64,000 bases of DNA from Psychroflexus gondwanensis ACAM 44 (GTDB lineage: Bacteria > Bacteroidota > Bacteroidia > Flavobacteriales > Flavobacteriaceae): positions 62,001-126,000 of the forward strand of contig NZ_APLF01000005.1 of the NCBI RefSeq assembly GCF_000355905.1. Reading direction: 5' to 3'. The notes below the pieces were generated by a model, which had not been told where the DNA came from, ran no database searches, and worked only from the letters and a program-made list of their open reading frames with translations. The position numbers and the translations under genes were made by a program. Each line of letters opens with the position of its first letter. The stretch's first letter is position 1. Positions 45,062 to 54,060 of the stretch are shown here, one piece after another.

Positions 45062-47776
45062 TTGTTTACTACCTACCATAGATTGATTGCTATTAAATTA
45101 ATCCGTTTTTTATGGCTTTTGGTAATCCCTCTAATTCCATTATCAGGAACTGCCCAAAACGACATCATTTCTGGTAAAGTAGTGGGTGAGAATAACACAG
45201 TACTAGCATCTGCCAATGTTACCTTAGTTAATGACAACGGCGTAATTTTGGCATTTTCAATTTCAGACGATGATGGTAAATTTCAAATTGATATCGCTTC
45301 AATTAATAAAACTTCAAACTTATACCTTGAGGTTTTATACTTAGGGTATAAGAAAGAGCGTCAACAATTCTCTGAGACTAGCTCTGTATATAATTTTAAA
45401 CTTATACCAGATGCGACTTTACTTGACGAAGTTGTAATTCGCGATAAGCCTCTTGTTGAGCGCCAAGGCGACACCTTAGAATACAATGTCAGTAAATTTT
45501 CTAAGCCAGAGGATCGCAGTATTGGAGATGTTCTTAAACGTATGCCTGGCATCCATGTAACAAGTGATGGCACCATTTACTATAACAACGAAGAAATACT
45601 AAATCTTTATATACATGGAGATGACTTAATGGCTGGTAAATACGGTTTGGCGTCTAGAGTGATAAGAAAAGAAGACATTATAAGCGTTGATATAATGCGG
45701 AACCATCAGCCTATAAAAGTGCTACAAGATAAAGTACCATCAAACAAAATAGCTGTAAACTTAGTGCTTAAAGATGAAGACAGCTTTAAATTATCTGCTC
45801 AGGCGCTTTTAGGAGCTGGCTTACCAAAACAGTACGATTTGGAGATAACACCGATATTGCTGAATAAAACCGTAAAATTTTTGAATCATATTGCGGCTAA
45901 TAATAGCGGCATAGATTATAGAAGGGATTTTAAACAATTAGGGACTCAAAACTTTATATCGAATAAGCAGAGTGATGAAGTCGCGTTTTCTCTATCCCAA
46001 GGTACGGTTGGTAGTCCTGACCTGCCAACAGAAGATTATTATATAAATAATTCAGCAAGTATAAACCTTAACAACCTATACACTTTTAAAAACGATTTAA
46101 AGGTAAGGCTGAACATACAAGGCTTAATAGACAAAAACACCTTATCGTACTCCAATCAATTAATTAATTACACAGCAAATGATACCATTATTTTTGATGA
46201 AAGGCAAAATTTAACGAACAGGCCAAAGATTCTGTTATCATCAATTAATGTAATGAAGAATCAAAAAAACTTTTTCTTTAATAATAATCTCAAAATAAAT
46301 GTTTCAAGAAACGACGATAGCAGCCGCTTAAGTTTTAATGATGATTCATTTTCCCAAAACCTATCGCAAAATGAGTTTACCATATCGAATGATTTTAATT
46401 ATATACCCAAATTGAGCACAAAAGGTATCGCAGAAATTAGATTGATAACTGAATACAATACCAAAGACAACAAATTAAATTTAAGAGATGGCTATCAATT
46501 CCCTATAACCCAAGATGAAGATTATGAGAACGTTGAGCAGCTCTTAGAAATACCCACATTTTACATGGATGGGTTTTTATCGTATAAATTACCAACGTCA
46601 ACTATAAAGCAAGATTATAGATTAGGATATACAAGAGAAAACCGAGAGTTTAATTCCACTTTACTTTTTAATACCACAAATGAGTCTTTTATATACGATG
46701 GCGATTCTGGGAACGCTTTAAATTGGAAAAAAAGCAAATACTATTTTATATCGGATTTTAGTGTTGAAACCAAAAAAATAAGAGCTTCCCTTAACTTGCC
46801 AATATTCTACCAATCTATAAATTATTCTCAAAAAGAATACAATCTTGATAAAAAGGATATTGGCTTTTTTTTCAATCCAAATATCAATTTTCAATATGCC
46901 TTTAATGTAGAAAAAAGGTTGAATTTTAGTTATGGCCATAACACTAATTTCGGAAATTTATCACAAGTTTTTAGAGGTGTTGTTTTACAAAATTATAGAA
47001 GTTTATTATCTAACAATGCAAATTTGCAAAGATCAGACACGGATACATTTAGTTTAAAATACACTTTAGAAAATTCTGCTGAGCTTATGTTCATAAATGG
47101 TGGAATTACATATAGAACTCTGAAAATCAACAATATACTATCGTCTACTATCGAGGATAATATCATTCGGAGCGAGTTACTTCCATTTGGGAATACCCAA
47201 AATAATTTAACGCTCAACTTAGGTTTTAGTAAATATCTTTTCGCTTTTAAAACTAAATTTTCATTAAACACGCAATTATCGCAATCCACATTCGAAAACA
47301 TCATAAATGACAACTTAGTCCCTTTTAAATCGAACGGTATTTTGTTGTCTTCTAATTTTTCGAAGTCTTTCCTTGATATTTTTACTTTGGACTACACTCC
47401 AAGAGCAAATTGGAATTTTAGTCGGCTTGAGGCAGATGACCAAAATTTATCCGTAGAATCTATATCGTACAAGACTTTTAGGTTTGAACAAAATTTAAAT
47501 TTAACTGTAACTCCTGCAAAAGAATGGAATCTGAAACTTAATTCAAACTACATCTCAATTAAACAGAATGACTTCAACAGCAATACATATTTTCTTTTAA
47601 ACTTAAACTTTCAACATAATCTCAAAAACGACAAATTTGAGTTAGGTATAGATGTAACAAATCTCTTTGACGTTGATGAATATAGGCTATATTCTATTAC
47701 CGACAATCAACAAATTAACACCAACTTTCAATTAAGAGGAAGAATGATTATAGCGAGACTGAATTGGTACTTGTAA
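45062..47776 (+). CDS. TonB-dependent-receptor-like outer-membrane beta-barrel with carboxypeptidase-regulatory-like domain
   Basis: 904 residues read from a TTG; no ATG lies near, and a second TTG is 21 bp later. Signal peptide (LWLLVIPLIPLSGTAQ). A CarboxypepD-reg-like beta-sandwich follows at about 35-115 (ISGKVVGENNTVLASANVTL). Then a plug domain near 125-230 (DRSIGDVLKRMPGIHV, SVDIMRNHQPIKVL) and a barrel of about 650 residues that ends in FQLRGRMIIARLNWYL with terminal aromatic residues. The plug is short, and a classical TonB box is not obvious. Probable importer or exporter of a peptide-like ligand. Last gene of the peptide operon. Confidence 0.85.
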   Translation: MFTTYHRLIAIKLIRFLWLLVIPLIPLSGTAQNDIISGKVVGENNTVLASANVTLVNDNGVILAFSISDDDGKFQIDIASINKTSNLYLEVLYLGYKKERQQFSETSSVYNFKLIPDATLLDEVVIRDKPLVERQGDTLEYNVSKFSKPEDRSIGDVLKRMPGIHVTSDGTIYYNNEEILNLYIHGDDLMAGKYGLASRVIRKEDIISVDIMRNHQPIKVLQDKVPSNKIAVNLVLKDEDSFKLSAQALLGAGLPKQYDLEITPILLNKTVKFLNHIAANNSGIDYRRDFKQLGTQNFISNKQSDEVAFSLSQGTVGSPDLPTEDYYINNSASINLNNLYTFKNDLKVRLNIQGLIDKNTLSYSNQLINYTANDTIIFDERQNLTNRPKILLSSINVMKNQKNFFFNNNLKINVSRNDDSSRLSFNDDSFSQNLSQNEFTISNDFNYIPKLSTKGIAEIRLITEYNTKDNKLNLRDGYQFPITQDEDYENVEQLLEIPTFYMDGFLSYKLPTSTIKQDYRLGYTRENREFNSTLLFNTTNESFIYDGDSGNALNWKKSKYYFISDFSVETKKIRASLNLPIFYQSINYSQKEYNLDKKDIGFFFNPNINFQYAFNVEKRLNFSYGHNTNFGNLSQVFRGVVLQNYRSLLSNNANLQRSDTDTFSLKYTLENSAELMFINGGITYRTLKINNILSSTIEDNIIRSELLPFGNTQNNLTLNLGFSKYLFAFKTKFSLNTQLSQSTFENIINDNLVPFKSNGILLSSNFSKSFLDIFTLDYTPRANWNFSRLEADDQNLSVESISYKTFRFEQNLNLTVTPAKEWNLKLNSNYISIKQNDFNSNTYFLLNLNFQHNLKNDKFELGIDVTNLFDVDEYRLYSITDNQQINTNFQLRGRMIIARLNWYL

Positions 47777-47789
47777 CTTATTTAATCTA

Positions 47790-47822
47790 ATTAATAACTA
47801 AGTTATTAATTAAAAAATTTAT
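47790..47822 (+). terminator. AT-rich terminator-like hairpin after the receptor gene
   Basis: Palindrome attaataact/agttattaat (47790-47810) followed by taaaaaattt. It is 14 bp after the receptor stop. The stem is A-T rich, so its strength is doubtful. Confidence 0.45.
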
Positions 47823-47944
47823 TAGAATATAACTTCCAATAGGCGTATGTTATTCTAACTTCTAAATATTTAGTAGAGGTGAGTAGTAAATATCTATCTT
47901 TAATGCATGTATATATATTAAATTATTAGCATATTTAAGAGTCA

Positions 47945-48384
47945 AAATCTTCTAGAGTTCTGTTATTGGTACAAAGCGGATCTTGATTGTAAAAAGTATC
48001 TGGCTGGATTGGAGAATAAAACAGATTATAAATGATTAAAATGCAACCATTCTGCTAGTCAGATTAAGTCTGATTTTGCACGATAGTGAAAGTCGTCTGT
48101 GGACATGAGGAATTTACTACTAAAAATACGTTTTTTCAAAAGTTGAAATTTGGCCTTAGAAAAGCTTTTTTGCATGTTTTGAAATGTCGATATCTATCCA
48201 GAGTTTATCTGCAAGTTATATAGGTGTTTGCTAAGGTTTGACTGAAAAGACCGCTAGATTGTTTATAGTGAAAGTGAGAGAAGCCATGTTATCAAGCTGA
48301 AATAATCCAATGGATGGTAATGTGCAAGTGGATGAGTTTGTGCCTAGCGGAAAAGAAGAAGGTAAAAACAGGAGGGAGCTATGA
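47945..48384 (+). pseudogene. decayed IS1595-type (ISXO2-like) transposase fragment
   Basis: Blocks recovered in shifting plus-strand frames: EFCYWYKADLDCKKYLAGL, then CNHSASQIKSDFAR, LKFGLRKAFFACFEMSIS, SLSASYIGV, TEKTARLFIVKVREAM and VQVDEFVPSGKEEGK. These follow the order of the IS1595 transposase zinc-finger N-terminus, helix-turn-helix and the first catalytic Asp region (DEFV). Several stops and frameshifts are present, and the rest of the DDE domain is absent. It breaks off exactly where the right 460-bp repeat begins. I found no inverted terminal repeats. Confidence 0.8.
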
Positions 48385-48842
48385 TGGAACCCAAATAGAG
48401 GCTTTACATCCAGCGACTATTTTAAATAAATTTGTCTTAGAAGTTTAAATTTATCGAAGAGTCTATCAGATTTTGATTGGACTGTACAGACACATCTGGA
48501 ATTTCAAAATTCAACTGTTCTGGGATGTCTTCAAAAATAATGTCTGTGCTGACATCACTTTTAATTAAACCAATATCTTTTGCGTAGTAATTGGTTATCG
48601 TGGAAGCATTCTGCTCTTGGAGAATCGTAAAATCTGAAAAGACAATAAAAACACTTGCCGATAAATTAAGGCTAATTTTTGAGCTGTACACGTCCGAATA
48701 GGTTTGACCGTTTACAGTCATATTTTCCATAAAACCAGCATGAGCCAGAGTGATTTCATACTCAAGGCTTACTGGAAAACCATTGATGTCTTCTTCAACT
48801 TCGCCTAAAGAAGTGTAAAGTACGTCTCCTTGAGTTAAGGCT
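48383..48842. repeat. 460-bp direct repeat, right copy
   Basis: Partner of 41116-41575. On the plus strand it carries a remnant of the last 21 codons of the dehydrogenase (DGTQIEALHPATILNKF and the stop at 48448) joined to transposase debris. On the minus strand it is the 3' part of the intact lipoprotein gene. Recombination between the copies would remove 7267 bp and restore the presumed ancestral convergent pair. Confidence 0.95.
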
Positions 48843-49243
48843 GCGTCGTAAAGAGTAACGTCTAGTAAAGGGATTGTAAAGCCTGGGAATTCATCACTGA
48901 GAAACACTGAATATTCTCCATCAAAAATAATAGTTTGCTCACCATTCTGTTTATAAACTTCTCCTGAACTAAGAATAGTGGTAAAAACCCCAGAAAAGTT
49001 AGTGACCGTTTGGGTAAAACTAAAGCGTTGTGGATTTTGAGTATTAACTTCAGAAATACTTAAGGTTTCGTTACCTGTGATAGTGCTCGAATTTTCTCTA
49101 GAGGTGTTCTCATAAGTCCAAGAATTATCTAAAGCCAGGGGAAAATAATTTGAGTCTGATAAGAGGATATCCTCATCCTCACTAGCACAAGAGTAACAAA
49201 ACAAAAGGAAAATGATTCCTAGGTAAACGCTTACTTTTTTCAT
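48437..49243 (-). CDS. lipoprotein of unknown function (intact copy)
   Basis: 268 residues with lipobox FCYSC (Cys19) and an acidic start of the mature part (ASEDEDILLSDSN). All-beta pattern with YFPLALDNSWTYENTSREN near 33-51. This start, a phrase on a uniform field followed by NSWTYE, is typical of Bacteroidota surface lipoproteins of unknown function. No catalytic motif seen. Its 3' half is duplicated at 41170. In the ancestral order it would have converged on the dehydrogenase with a 12-bp overlap. Confidence 0.82.
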   Translation of the reverse strand: MKKVSVYLGIIFLLFCYSCASEDEDILLSDSNYFPLALDNSWTYENTSRENSSTITGNETLSISEVNTQNPQRFSFTQTVTNFSGVFTTILSSGEVYKQNGEQTIIFDGEYSVFLSDEFPGFTIPLLDVTLYDAALTQGDVLYTSLGEVEEDINGFPVSLEYEITLAHAGFMENMTVNGQTYSDVYSSKISLNLSASVFIVFSDFTILQEQNASTITNYYAKDIGLIKSDVSTDIIFEDIPEQLNFEIPDVSVQSNQNLIDSSINLNF

Positions 49244-49413
49244 TATATAAATATCTAATGCAATTTAGATATTTTATATAGGTTTTGACTTATTTGTTGT
49301 CAAAAACAATAGAAGCGCTTATGAAACTTTAGGGCAGTTGAATTTTCCTACCCAATCTCCAGAATTCAGATATAGGAAATAGTGATTTTAATGGTAATCT
49401 ACTTAGATTGTTT

Positions 49414-49443
49414 TTTGATTATTGGCGAAAACGGTTACATTTG
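49414..49443 (+). promoter_or_regulatory. promoter of aroC
   Basis: TTTG at 49414-49417, an 18-bp gap and TACATTTG at 49436-49443 match the Bacteroidota -33/-7 consensus (TTTG, about 19 bp, TAnnTTTG). The expected transcript start is about 7 bp further, leaving a short leader before ATG 49457. It lies inside the upstream extension of the aroC frame, which rules out the earlier start. Confidence 0.55.
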
Positions 49444-49456
49444 TTTAAAACGATAC

Positions 49457-50515
49457 ATGGCATCAAATAGCTTTGGAAATTTTCTTAAACTTACAACCTT
49501 TGGTGAATCTCACGGAGTTTCCATTGGTGGAATTCTAGATGGAGTTCCTCCAGGAATTCAATTGGATTTAGAGAAAATTCAGAAAGATTTAGATAGAAGA
49601 AAACCTGGTCAATCTGCAATAGTCACTCAACGTAAAGAGTCTGATATCGTTCACTTTAAGTCAGGAATTTTTGAAGGGGTAACTACGGGATTACCAATTG
49701 GTTTTGAAATTCTTAATACCGATAATAAATCAAAAGATTACGGTCATATAAAAGATGTATATAGACCAAATCACGCCGATTATACCTATGATCAAAAATA
49801 CGGTCAAAGAGATTATAGAGGTGGAGGAAGATCTAGCGCGAGGGAAACTGCTTCTTGGGTTGTTGCTGGTGCTATAGCCAAACAAATCCTGAATGATGTT
49901 CATTTCACAGCTTATACTCACGCTGTAGGACATTTGGAATTACAAAGTGAAGATAGTGTTGATTTTGATGTTATCGAAAAAAATCCTGTGAGATGTCCTA
50001 ATGCAAAGAGGGCTGCTGAAATGGAAGATTATATTAAAAAAATCAGGAAAGAGGGTGATACTATTGGGGGTATTGTGAAATGTGTAATCTCCAATGTCCC
50101 TAAAAACCTAGGCGATCCTATCTTTGAAAAACTTCACGCCAATTTAGGTAAAGCTATGATGACCATTAATGCTGTGAAAGGATTTGATTATGGTTCTGGT
50201 TTTGAAGGCGTTTCGATGAAAGGGAGTGAACATAATGATTTGTTCAATGTAGATGGAACAACGAAAACCAACCATAGTGGTGGCATACAGGGTGGTATTT
50301 CCAACGGGATGAATATTAATTTTAGAGTAGCTTTTAAACCTGTGGCTACGCTTATGCAGAAACAAAAAACGATAGATAAAAACGCGCAAGAAGTAGAAAT
50401 GCAAGGCAAAGGTCGTCACGACCCTTGTGTGGTTCCTAGAGCTATACCCGTCGTTGAAGCTATGTCGGCTTTAGTTTTGGCAGACGCCTTTTTACAAAAT
50501 AAATCTCTTAATTAA
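49457..50515 (+). CDS. aroC: chorismate synthase
   Basis: 352 residues from ATG 49457; the earlier ATG at 49382 lies upstream of the promoter. AroC converts 5-enolpyruvylshikimate 3-phosphate to chorismate using reduced FMN, the last step of the shikimate pathway. Signature blocks: [14 protein letters not shown] near 11-24, [15 protein letters not shown] near 46-60, [13 protein letters not shown] near 126-138, [13 protein letters not shown] near 270-282 and [18 protein letters not shown] near 318-335. The symporter gene starts 5 bp downstream. Confidence 0.97.
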   Translation: MASNSFGNFLKLTTFGESHGVSIGGILDGVPPGIQLDLEKIQKDLDRRKPGQSAIVTQRKESDIVHFKSGIFEGVTTGLPIGFEILNTDNKSKDYGHIKDVYRPNHADYTYDQKYGQRDYRGGGRSSARETASWVVAGAIAKQILNDVHFTAYTHAVGHLELQSEDSVDFDVIEKNPVRCPNAKRAAEMEDYIKKIRKEGDTIGGIVKCVISNVPKNLGDPIFEKLHANLGKAMMTINAVKGFDYGSGFEGVSMKGSEHNDLFNVDGTTKTNHSGGIQGGISNGMNINFRVAFKPVATLMQKQKTIDKNAQEVEMQGKGRHDPCVVPRAIPVVEAMSALVLADAFLQNKSLN

Positions 50516-50520
50516 TTTCA

Positions 50521-51837
50521 ATGAAAAAATTAGAATTACACTGGCAGATCCTTATTGGTATGGGATTGGGAATTGCTTTCGCATATATTTTATCTTTTTT
50601 TAGCTGGGGAAGCGATTTTATCACCGATTGGATTAAGCCATTTGGTAGTATGTTCATCAATGCACTAAAACTTATTGCAGTTCCCTTGATTTTAGCTTCT
50701 CTTATCAAAGGAGTTTCTGATCTCAAAGATATTTCTAGTCTTTCACAAATGGGCTTAAGAACTATTCTTACGTATTTAGCGACTACAGTTATTGCGGTGA
50801 GCATCGGTCTTGCAATCGTTAATATATTCGAGCCTGGTAAGAGCATAGAAAGTGAAACCAGAGAAGAACTCGTACAAAGTTATGGGGGTGATGCAGAATT
50901 AACCAGGCAAAACGCCCAAAAGCAAAAGGATTCTGGACCTTTACAAGCTTTAGAAGACCTAGTGCCCGATAATATCTTTGGAGCAGCATCCAGTAATGCA
51001 AACATGCTCCAAGTTATTTTCTTTGCTATCTTTTTTGGTATTGGGATAATTTTAATTCCAGAAAAAAAATCTAAGCCCATCAAGGAATTCTTTGACTCCT
51101 TAAATGAGGTTATCTTAAAAATGATAGATCTTATTATGCTAGCAGCACCCTATGGTGTTTTTGCATTATTAGCCGCATTGGTTGTTGAAGCACCGAGCGC
51201 AGATCTCTTTATTGCTTTGGCATATTACGGCTTGTGTGTCGTGGGTGGGCTACTTCTTATGATTGGAGTTTATGCGTTAATTGTAGGCATCTTCACCAAA
51301 AAATCACCGCGTTTCTTCCTCAATGGTATCTCGCCAGCTCAGCTTTTAGCTTTTTCTACAAGTTCTAGTGCTGCAACTTTACCTGTAACAATGGAAAGAG
51401 TGGAGGAGCATCTCGGTGTACATCCTCAGGTTTCCAGTTTCGTATTACCCATAGGTGCAACTATTAACATGGATGGGACTAGTTTATATCAGGCCGTAGC
51501 AGCGGTGTTCATCGCTCAAGCCTTTGGTATGGAATTGAGTTTTGCCGCTCAACTTGGGATCATTGCTACTGCAACTTTAGCCTCAATAGGTTCTGCTGCA
51601 GTACCAGGAGCAGGAATGGTTATGCTTGTTATAGTTCTTGGTCAGGCTGGAATACCTGAAGCTGGTCTTGCTCTCATCTTTGCTGTAGACAGGCCATTAG
51701 ACATGTTGAGGACTTCTGTAAATGTAACTGGCGACGCTGCCGTATCTATGTTAGTTGCAAAATCACAAAACAAATTAGGCGATCCTAAAGTGAAAAACTG
51801 GGATGATAAGTATACAAAAGGAAAAGATTTTGAATAA
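50521..51837 (+). CDS. dicarboxylate/amino acid:cation symporter (DAACS family)
   Basis: 438 residues, about eight membrane helices and two re-entrant hairpins. HP1 motif STSSSAATLPVTME near 279-292 and the TM7 motif NMDGTSLYQ near 317-325 (NMDGT) are diagnostic of the GltP/GltPh fold. It imports glutamate, aspartate or C4-dicarboxylates with sodium or protons. It follows aroC by 5 bp and is probably co-transcribed. Confidence 0.94.
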   Translation: MKKLELHWQILIGMGLGIAFAYILSFFSWGSDFITDWIKPFGSMFINALKLIAVPLILASLIKGVSDLKDISSLSQMGLRTILTYLATTVIAVSIGLAIVNIFEPGKSIESETREELVQSYGGDAELTRQNAQKQKDSGPLQALEDLVPDNIFGAASSNANMLQVIFFAIFFGIGIILIPEKKSKPIKEFFDSLNEVILKMIDLIMLAAPYGVFALLAALVVEAPSADLFIALAYYGLCVVGGLLLMIGVYALIVGIFTKKSPRFFLNGISPAQLLAFSTSSSAATLPVTMERVEEHLGVHPQVSSFVLPIGATINMDGTSLYQAVAAVFIAQAFGMELSFAAQLGIIATATLASIGSAAVPGAGMVMLVIVLGQAGIPEAGLALIFAVDRPLDMLRTSVNVTGDAAVSMLVAKSQNKLGDPKVKNWDDKYTKGKDFE

Positions 51838-51866
51838 GTTTTTATTGTAATTTTACAATAAAAACT

Positions 51867-52835
51867 ATGGTGAAATTTTACATAATATTTTGTTTTCTCA
51901 CTTTCAATGTATTTGCTCAAACCGAGTTTGAAGTTACTACAAAAGTGGAACTATATGAGGATTTAGAAAATCCTATTTCATTAACCAATGGCCAAGTTTG
52001 GGACGATCCAAGCTTAGAAATACCTTTAGGGTTTAATTTTGAGATAAGTACTCATGTTTTCAATACAGTGTATATTCCAGACTATTTTGAAAGTTCAACA
52101 TTAACAATTGATCCTTCTGGTTCAAATTTTTCTCCAATCTTTGCAGCAACAACTTTAGACTATATTGATAGAGGATTTAATTCTGGAATCTCAGAATCTG
52201 ATATATCTTATAAACTAGATCAAGGTGATGAAGGAAAAATTTTAAAAATTCAATGGAGCAATGTTGGATTTTTTGATGACCAAACTTTGGAGGATTTCAT
52301 GAATGTTCAAATTTGGTTTTACGAAAATTCTAACAAAATAGAGTACAGATATGGTCCTGTAAAAATTGATAATACTTCTGAAGTTTACTTCGGTCTAAGT
52401 GGAACCACTGTTGCAATTGCCGCATCCTATGATCTATTTAACGACGCGCCTCTAGATAATACCTACTTCTTAACTGAAGACCCTAGTGATCCGAGTGTTA
52501 TTAAAATTCTTCCAAGCCAATTTCTAGACGAGCCCCTAGTTTTAGATGGAACTATTTTAGAAAATACAGTATACGAGTTCAACAATACCACTTTAAGTTT
52601 ATCTCAGTTTGGAAATTTGGAATTTCAATTATATCCAAATCCGGCAGTAGATATTGTAAACATTAAAACAAATCTAAGTTACTTCAAACTTGAAGTGTTT
52701 AACTTATTAGGTCAAAAATTGATTTCAAGCTCAAATCAAAAACAGATTGATGTTTCAAGCTTTTCAAAAGGAATTTATTTATTCAAGATAAGTTCAAACA
52801 AAGAAGTTGTTACTAAAAAAATAGTGATAGAATAA
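51867..52835 (+). CDS. secreted protein with type IX secretion (T9SS) C-terminal signal
   Basis: 322 residues. N-terminal signal peptide (IIFCFLTFNVFAQ). The central 230 residues are beta-rich and not recognised (LNGQVWDDPSLEIPLGF-like start, PIFAATTLDYIDRG, EGKILKIQWSNVGFFDD). The C-terminal 75 residues are a type A sorting domain: FQLYPNPAVDIVNI near 249-262, LEVFNLLGQKLISS near 271-284 and the end GIYLFKISSNKEVVTKKIVIE split as strand pairs. The signal sends the protein through the T9SS to the surface or medium. Confidence 0.88.
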   Translation: MVKFYIIFCFLTFNVFAQTEFEVTTKVELYEDLENPISLTNGQVWDDPSLEIPLGFNFEISTHVFNTVYIPDYFESSTLTIDPSGSNFSPIFAATTLDYIDRGFNSGISESDISYKLDQGDEGKILKIQWSNVGFFDDQTLEDFMNVQIWFYENSNKIEYRYGPVKIDNTSEVYFGLSGTTVAIAASYDLFNDAPLDNTYFLTEDPSDPSVIKILPSQFLDEPLVLDGTILENTVYEFNNTTLSLSQFGNLEFQLYPNPAVDIVNIKTNLSYFKLEVFNLLGQKLISSSNQKQIDVSSFSKGIYLFKISSNKEVVTKKIVIE

Positions 52836-52844
52836 CTGATAAAT

Positions 52845-52888
52845 ATCAAACTAAAAAGGCAGCTATATAGCTGCCTTTTTAGTTTGAT
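52845..52888. terminator. bidirectional terminator, perfect 44-bp palindrome
   Basis: atcaaactaaaaaggcagct followed by its reverse complement arms, with a central tata. Both sides end in T-rich or A-rich tracts, so it works for the T9SS gene and for the convergent M42 peptidase. The palindrome is perfect over all 44 bases. Confidence 0.9.
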
Positions 52889-52901
52889 GCTTATTTCAGT
52901 A

Positions 52902-53972
52902 CTATTTAAAATAGCTAAAATCTTCCCCACTTTTAATTTCAAGTAAGGAGTTATAAATTAGTTTGATGACGTTCTCAACATCAGACTCATGTACCATCTC
53001 TACGGTGGTATGCATATATCTTAATGGTAAAGAGATGAGCGCAGAAGCTACACCGCCATTGCTATAAGCAAATGCATCGGTATCTGTACCTGTCATTCGG
53101 CTTGCAGCTAAACGCTGAAAGGGAATATTGTGTTTCTCTGCAGTATCGATGAGAAGTTCTCTCAATTTATTTTGTACTGCAGGGGCATAACTTATAACGG
53201 GACCGGCTCCAATTTTAGTAAGTCCTTCTTTTTTCTTCTCTATCATTGGTGTAGTCGTGTCGTGACAAACGTCAGTAACAATAGCTACATTAGGTTTAAT
53301 GGTTTGGGTGATCATTTCAGCTCCTCGCAATCCAATTTCTTCTTGAACAGAGTTGGTGATGTACAGTCCAAATGGCAGCTCTACTTTGTTTTCCTTTAGC
53401 ATTCTAGCCACTTCAGCAATCATAAAGCCCCCCATTCTATTATCTAAACCTCTACACACAAACTTATCTCCATTCAGAATGAAAAATTCGTCTGGGTAGG
53501 TAATAACACAACCAACATGGACTCCAAGCTTTTCAACCTCTTCTTTAGTAGCACATCCAACATCTATACAAATGTTATCAGATTTTGGTGATTGCTCGCT
53601 TGTTTTATCTCTGGTGTGTATGGCTGGCCATCCAAAAACCCCTTTTACAATACCTTTTTTGGTATGGATATTTACCCGCTTAGAAGTTGCTATTTGATGA
53701 TCGCTGCCTCCATTTCTAATGACATAAATTAAACCTTCATCGGTGATATAATTGACGTACCAGGATATTTCATCGGCATGACCTTCTATGACTACCTTAA
53801 AATCAGCTTCAGGATTTATAACTCCAACGGCTGTTCCGTAGGTATCTGTAATGAATTCATCTACGTAAGGTTTTAGATAGTCCATCCAAAGTTTTTGACC
53901 CTCCGATTCATAACCAGTTGGAGCGGCATTATTTAAGTACTTTTCTAAAAATTTTAGTGAATTATCGTTCAT
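52902..53972 (-). CDS. M42-family metallopeptidase (FrvX/glutamyl aminopeptidase type)
   Basis: 356 residues, cytosolic. Di-metal ligands and catalytic residues in order: VIEGHADEISW near 66-76 (His), CRGLDNRMGGFMI near 178-190 (bridging Asp), SVQEEIGLRGA near 214-224 (Glu-Glu pair), IVTDVCHDTT near 237-246 (Asp) and MHTTVEMVHESDV near 326-338 (His). Members form tetrahedral dodecamers that remove N-terminal residues from peptides. Confidence 0.95.
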   Translation of the reverse strand: MNDNSLKFLEKYLNNAAPTGYESEGQKLWMDYLKPYVDEFITDTYGTAVGVINPEADFKVVIEGHADEISWYVNYITDEGLIYVIRNGGSDHQIATSKRVNIHTKKGIVKGVFGWPAIHTRDKTSEQSPKSDNICIDVGCATKEEVEKLGVHVGCVITYPDEFFILNGDKFVCRGLDNRMGGFMIAEVARMLKENKVELPFGLYITNSVQEEIGLRGAEMITQTIKPNVAIVTDVCHDTTTPMIEKKKEGLTKIGAGPVISYAPAVQNKLRELLIDTAEKHNIPFQRLAASRMTGTDTDAFAYSNGGVASALISLPLRYMHTTVEMVHESDVENVIKLIYNSLLEIKSGEDFSYFK

Positions 53973-54060
53973 ATCTTTTTTTTTGTTGTGCTAATTTAGT
54001 AAAGTATTGAGATATAGTTGAAAACGAATCCTTAATTTTGGAACAATTTTAGAGGTTAAT

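Noticed and set aside
49382-49456. Longer aroC start
   Set aside because: It includes the promoter; family N-terminus starts at 49457.
52845-52888. Palindrome as a recombination or attachment site
   Set aside because: Position between two gene ends and T/A tracts are fully explained by a two-way terminator.
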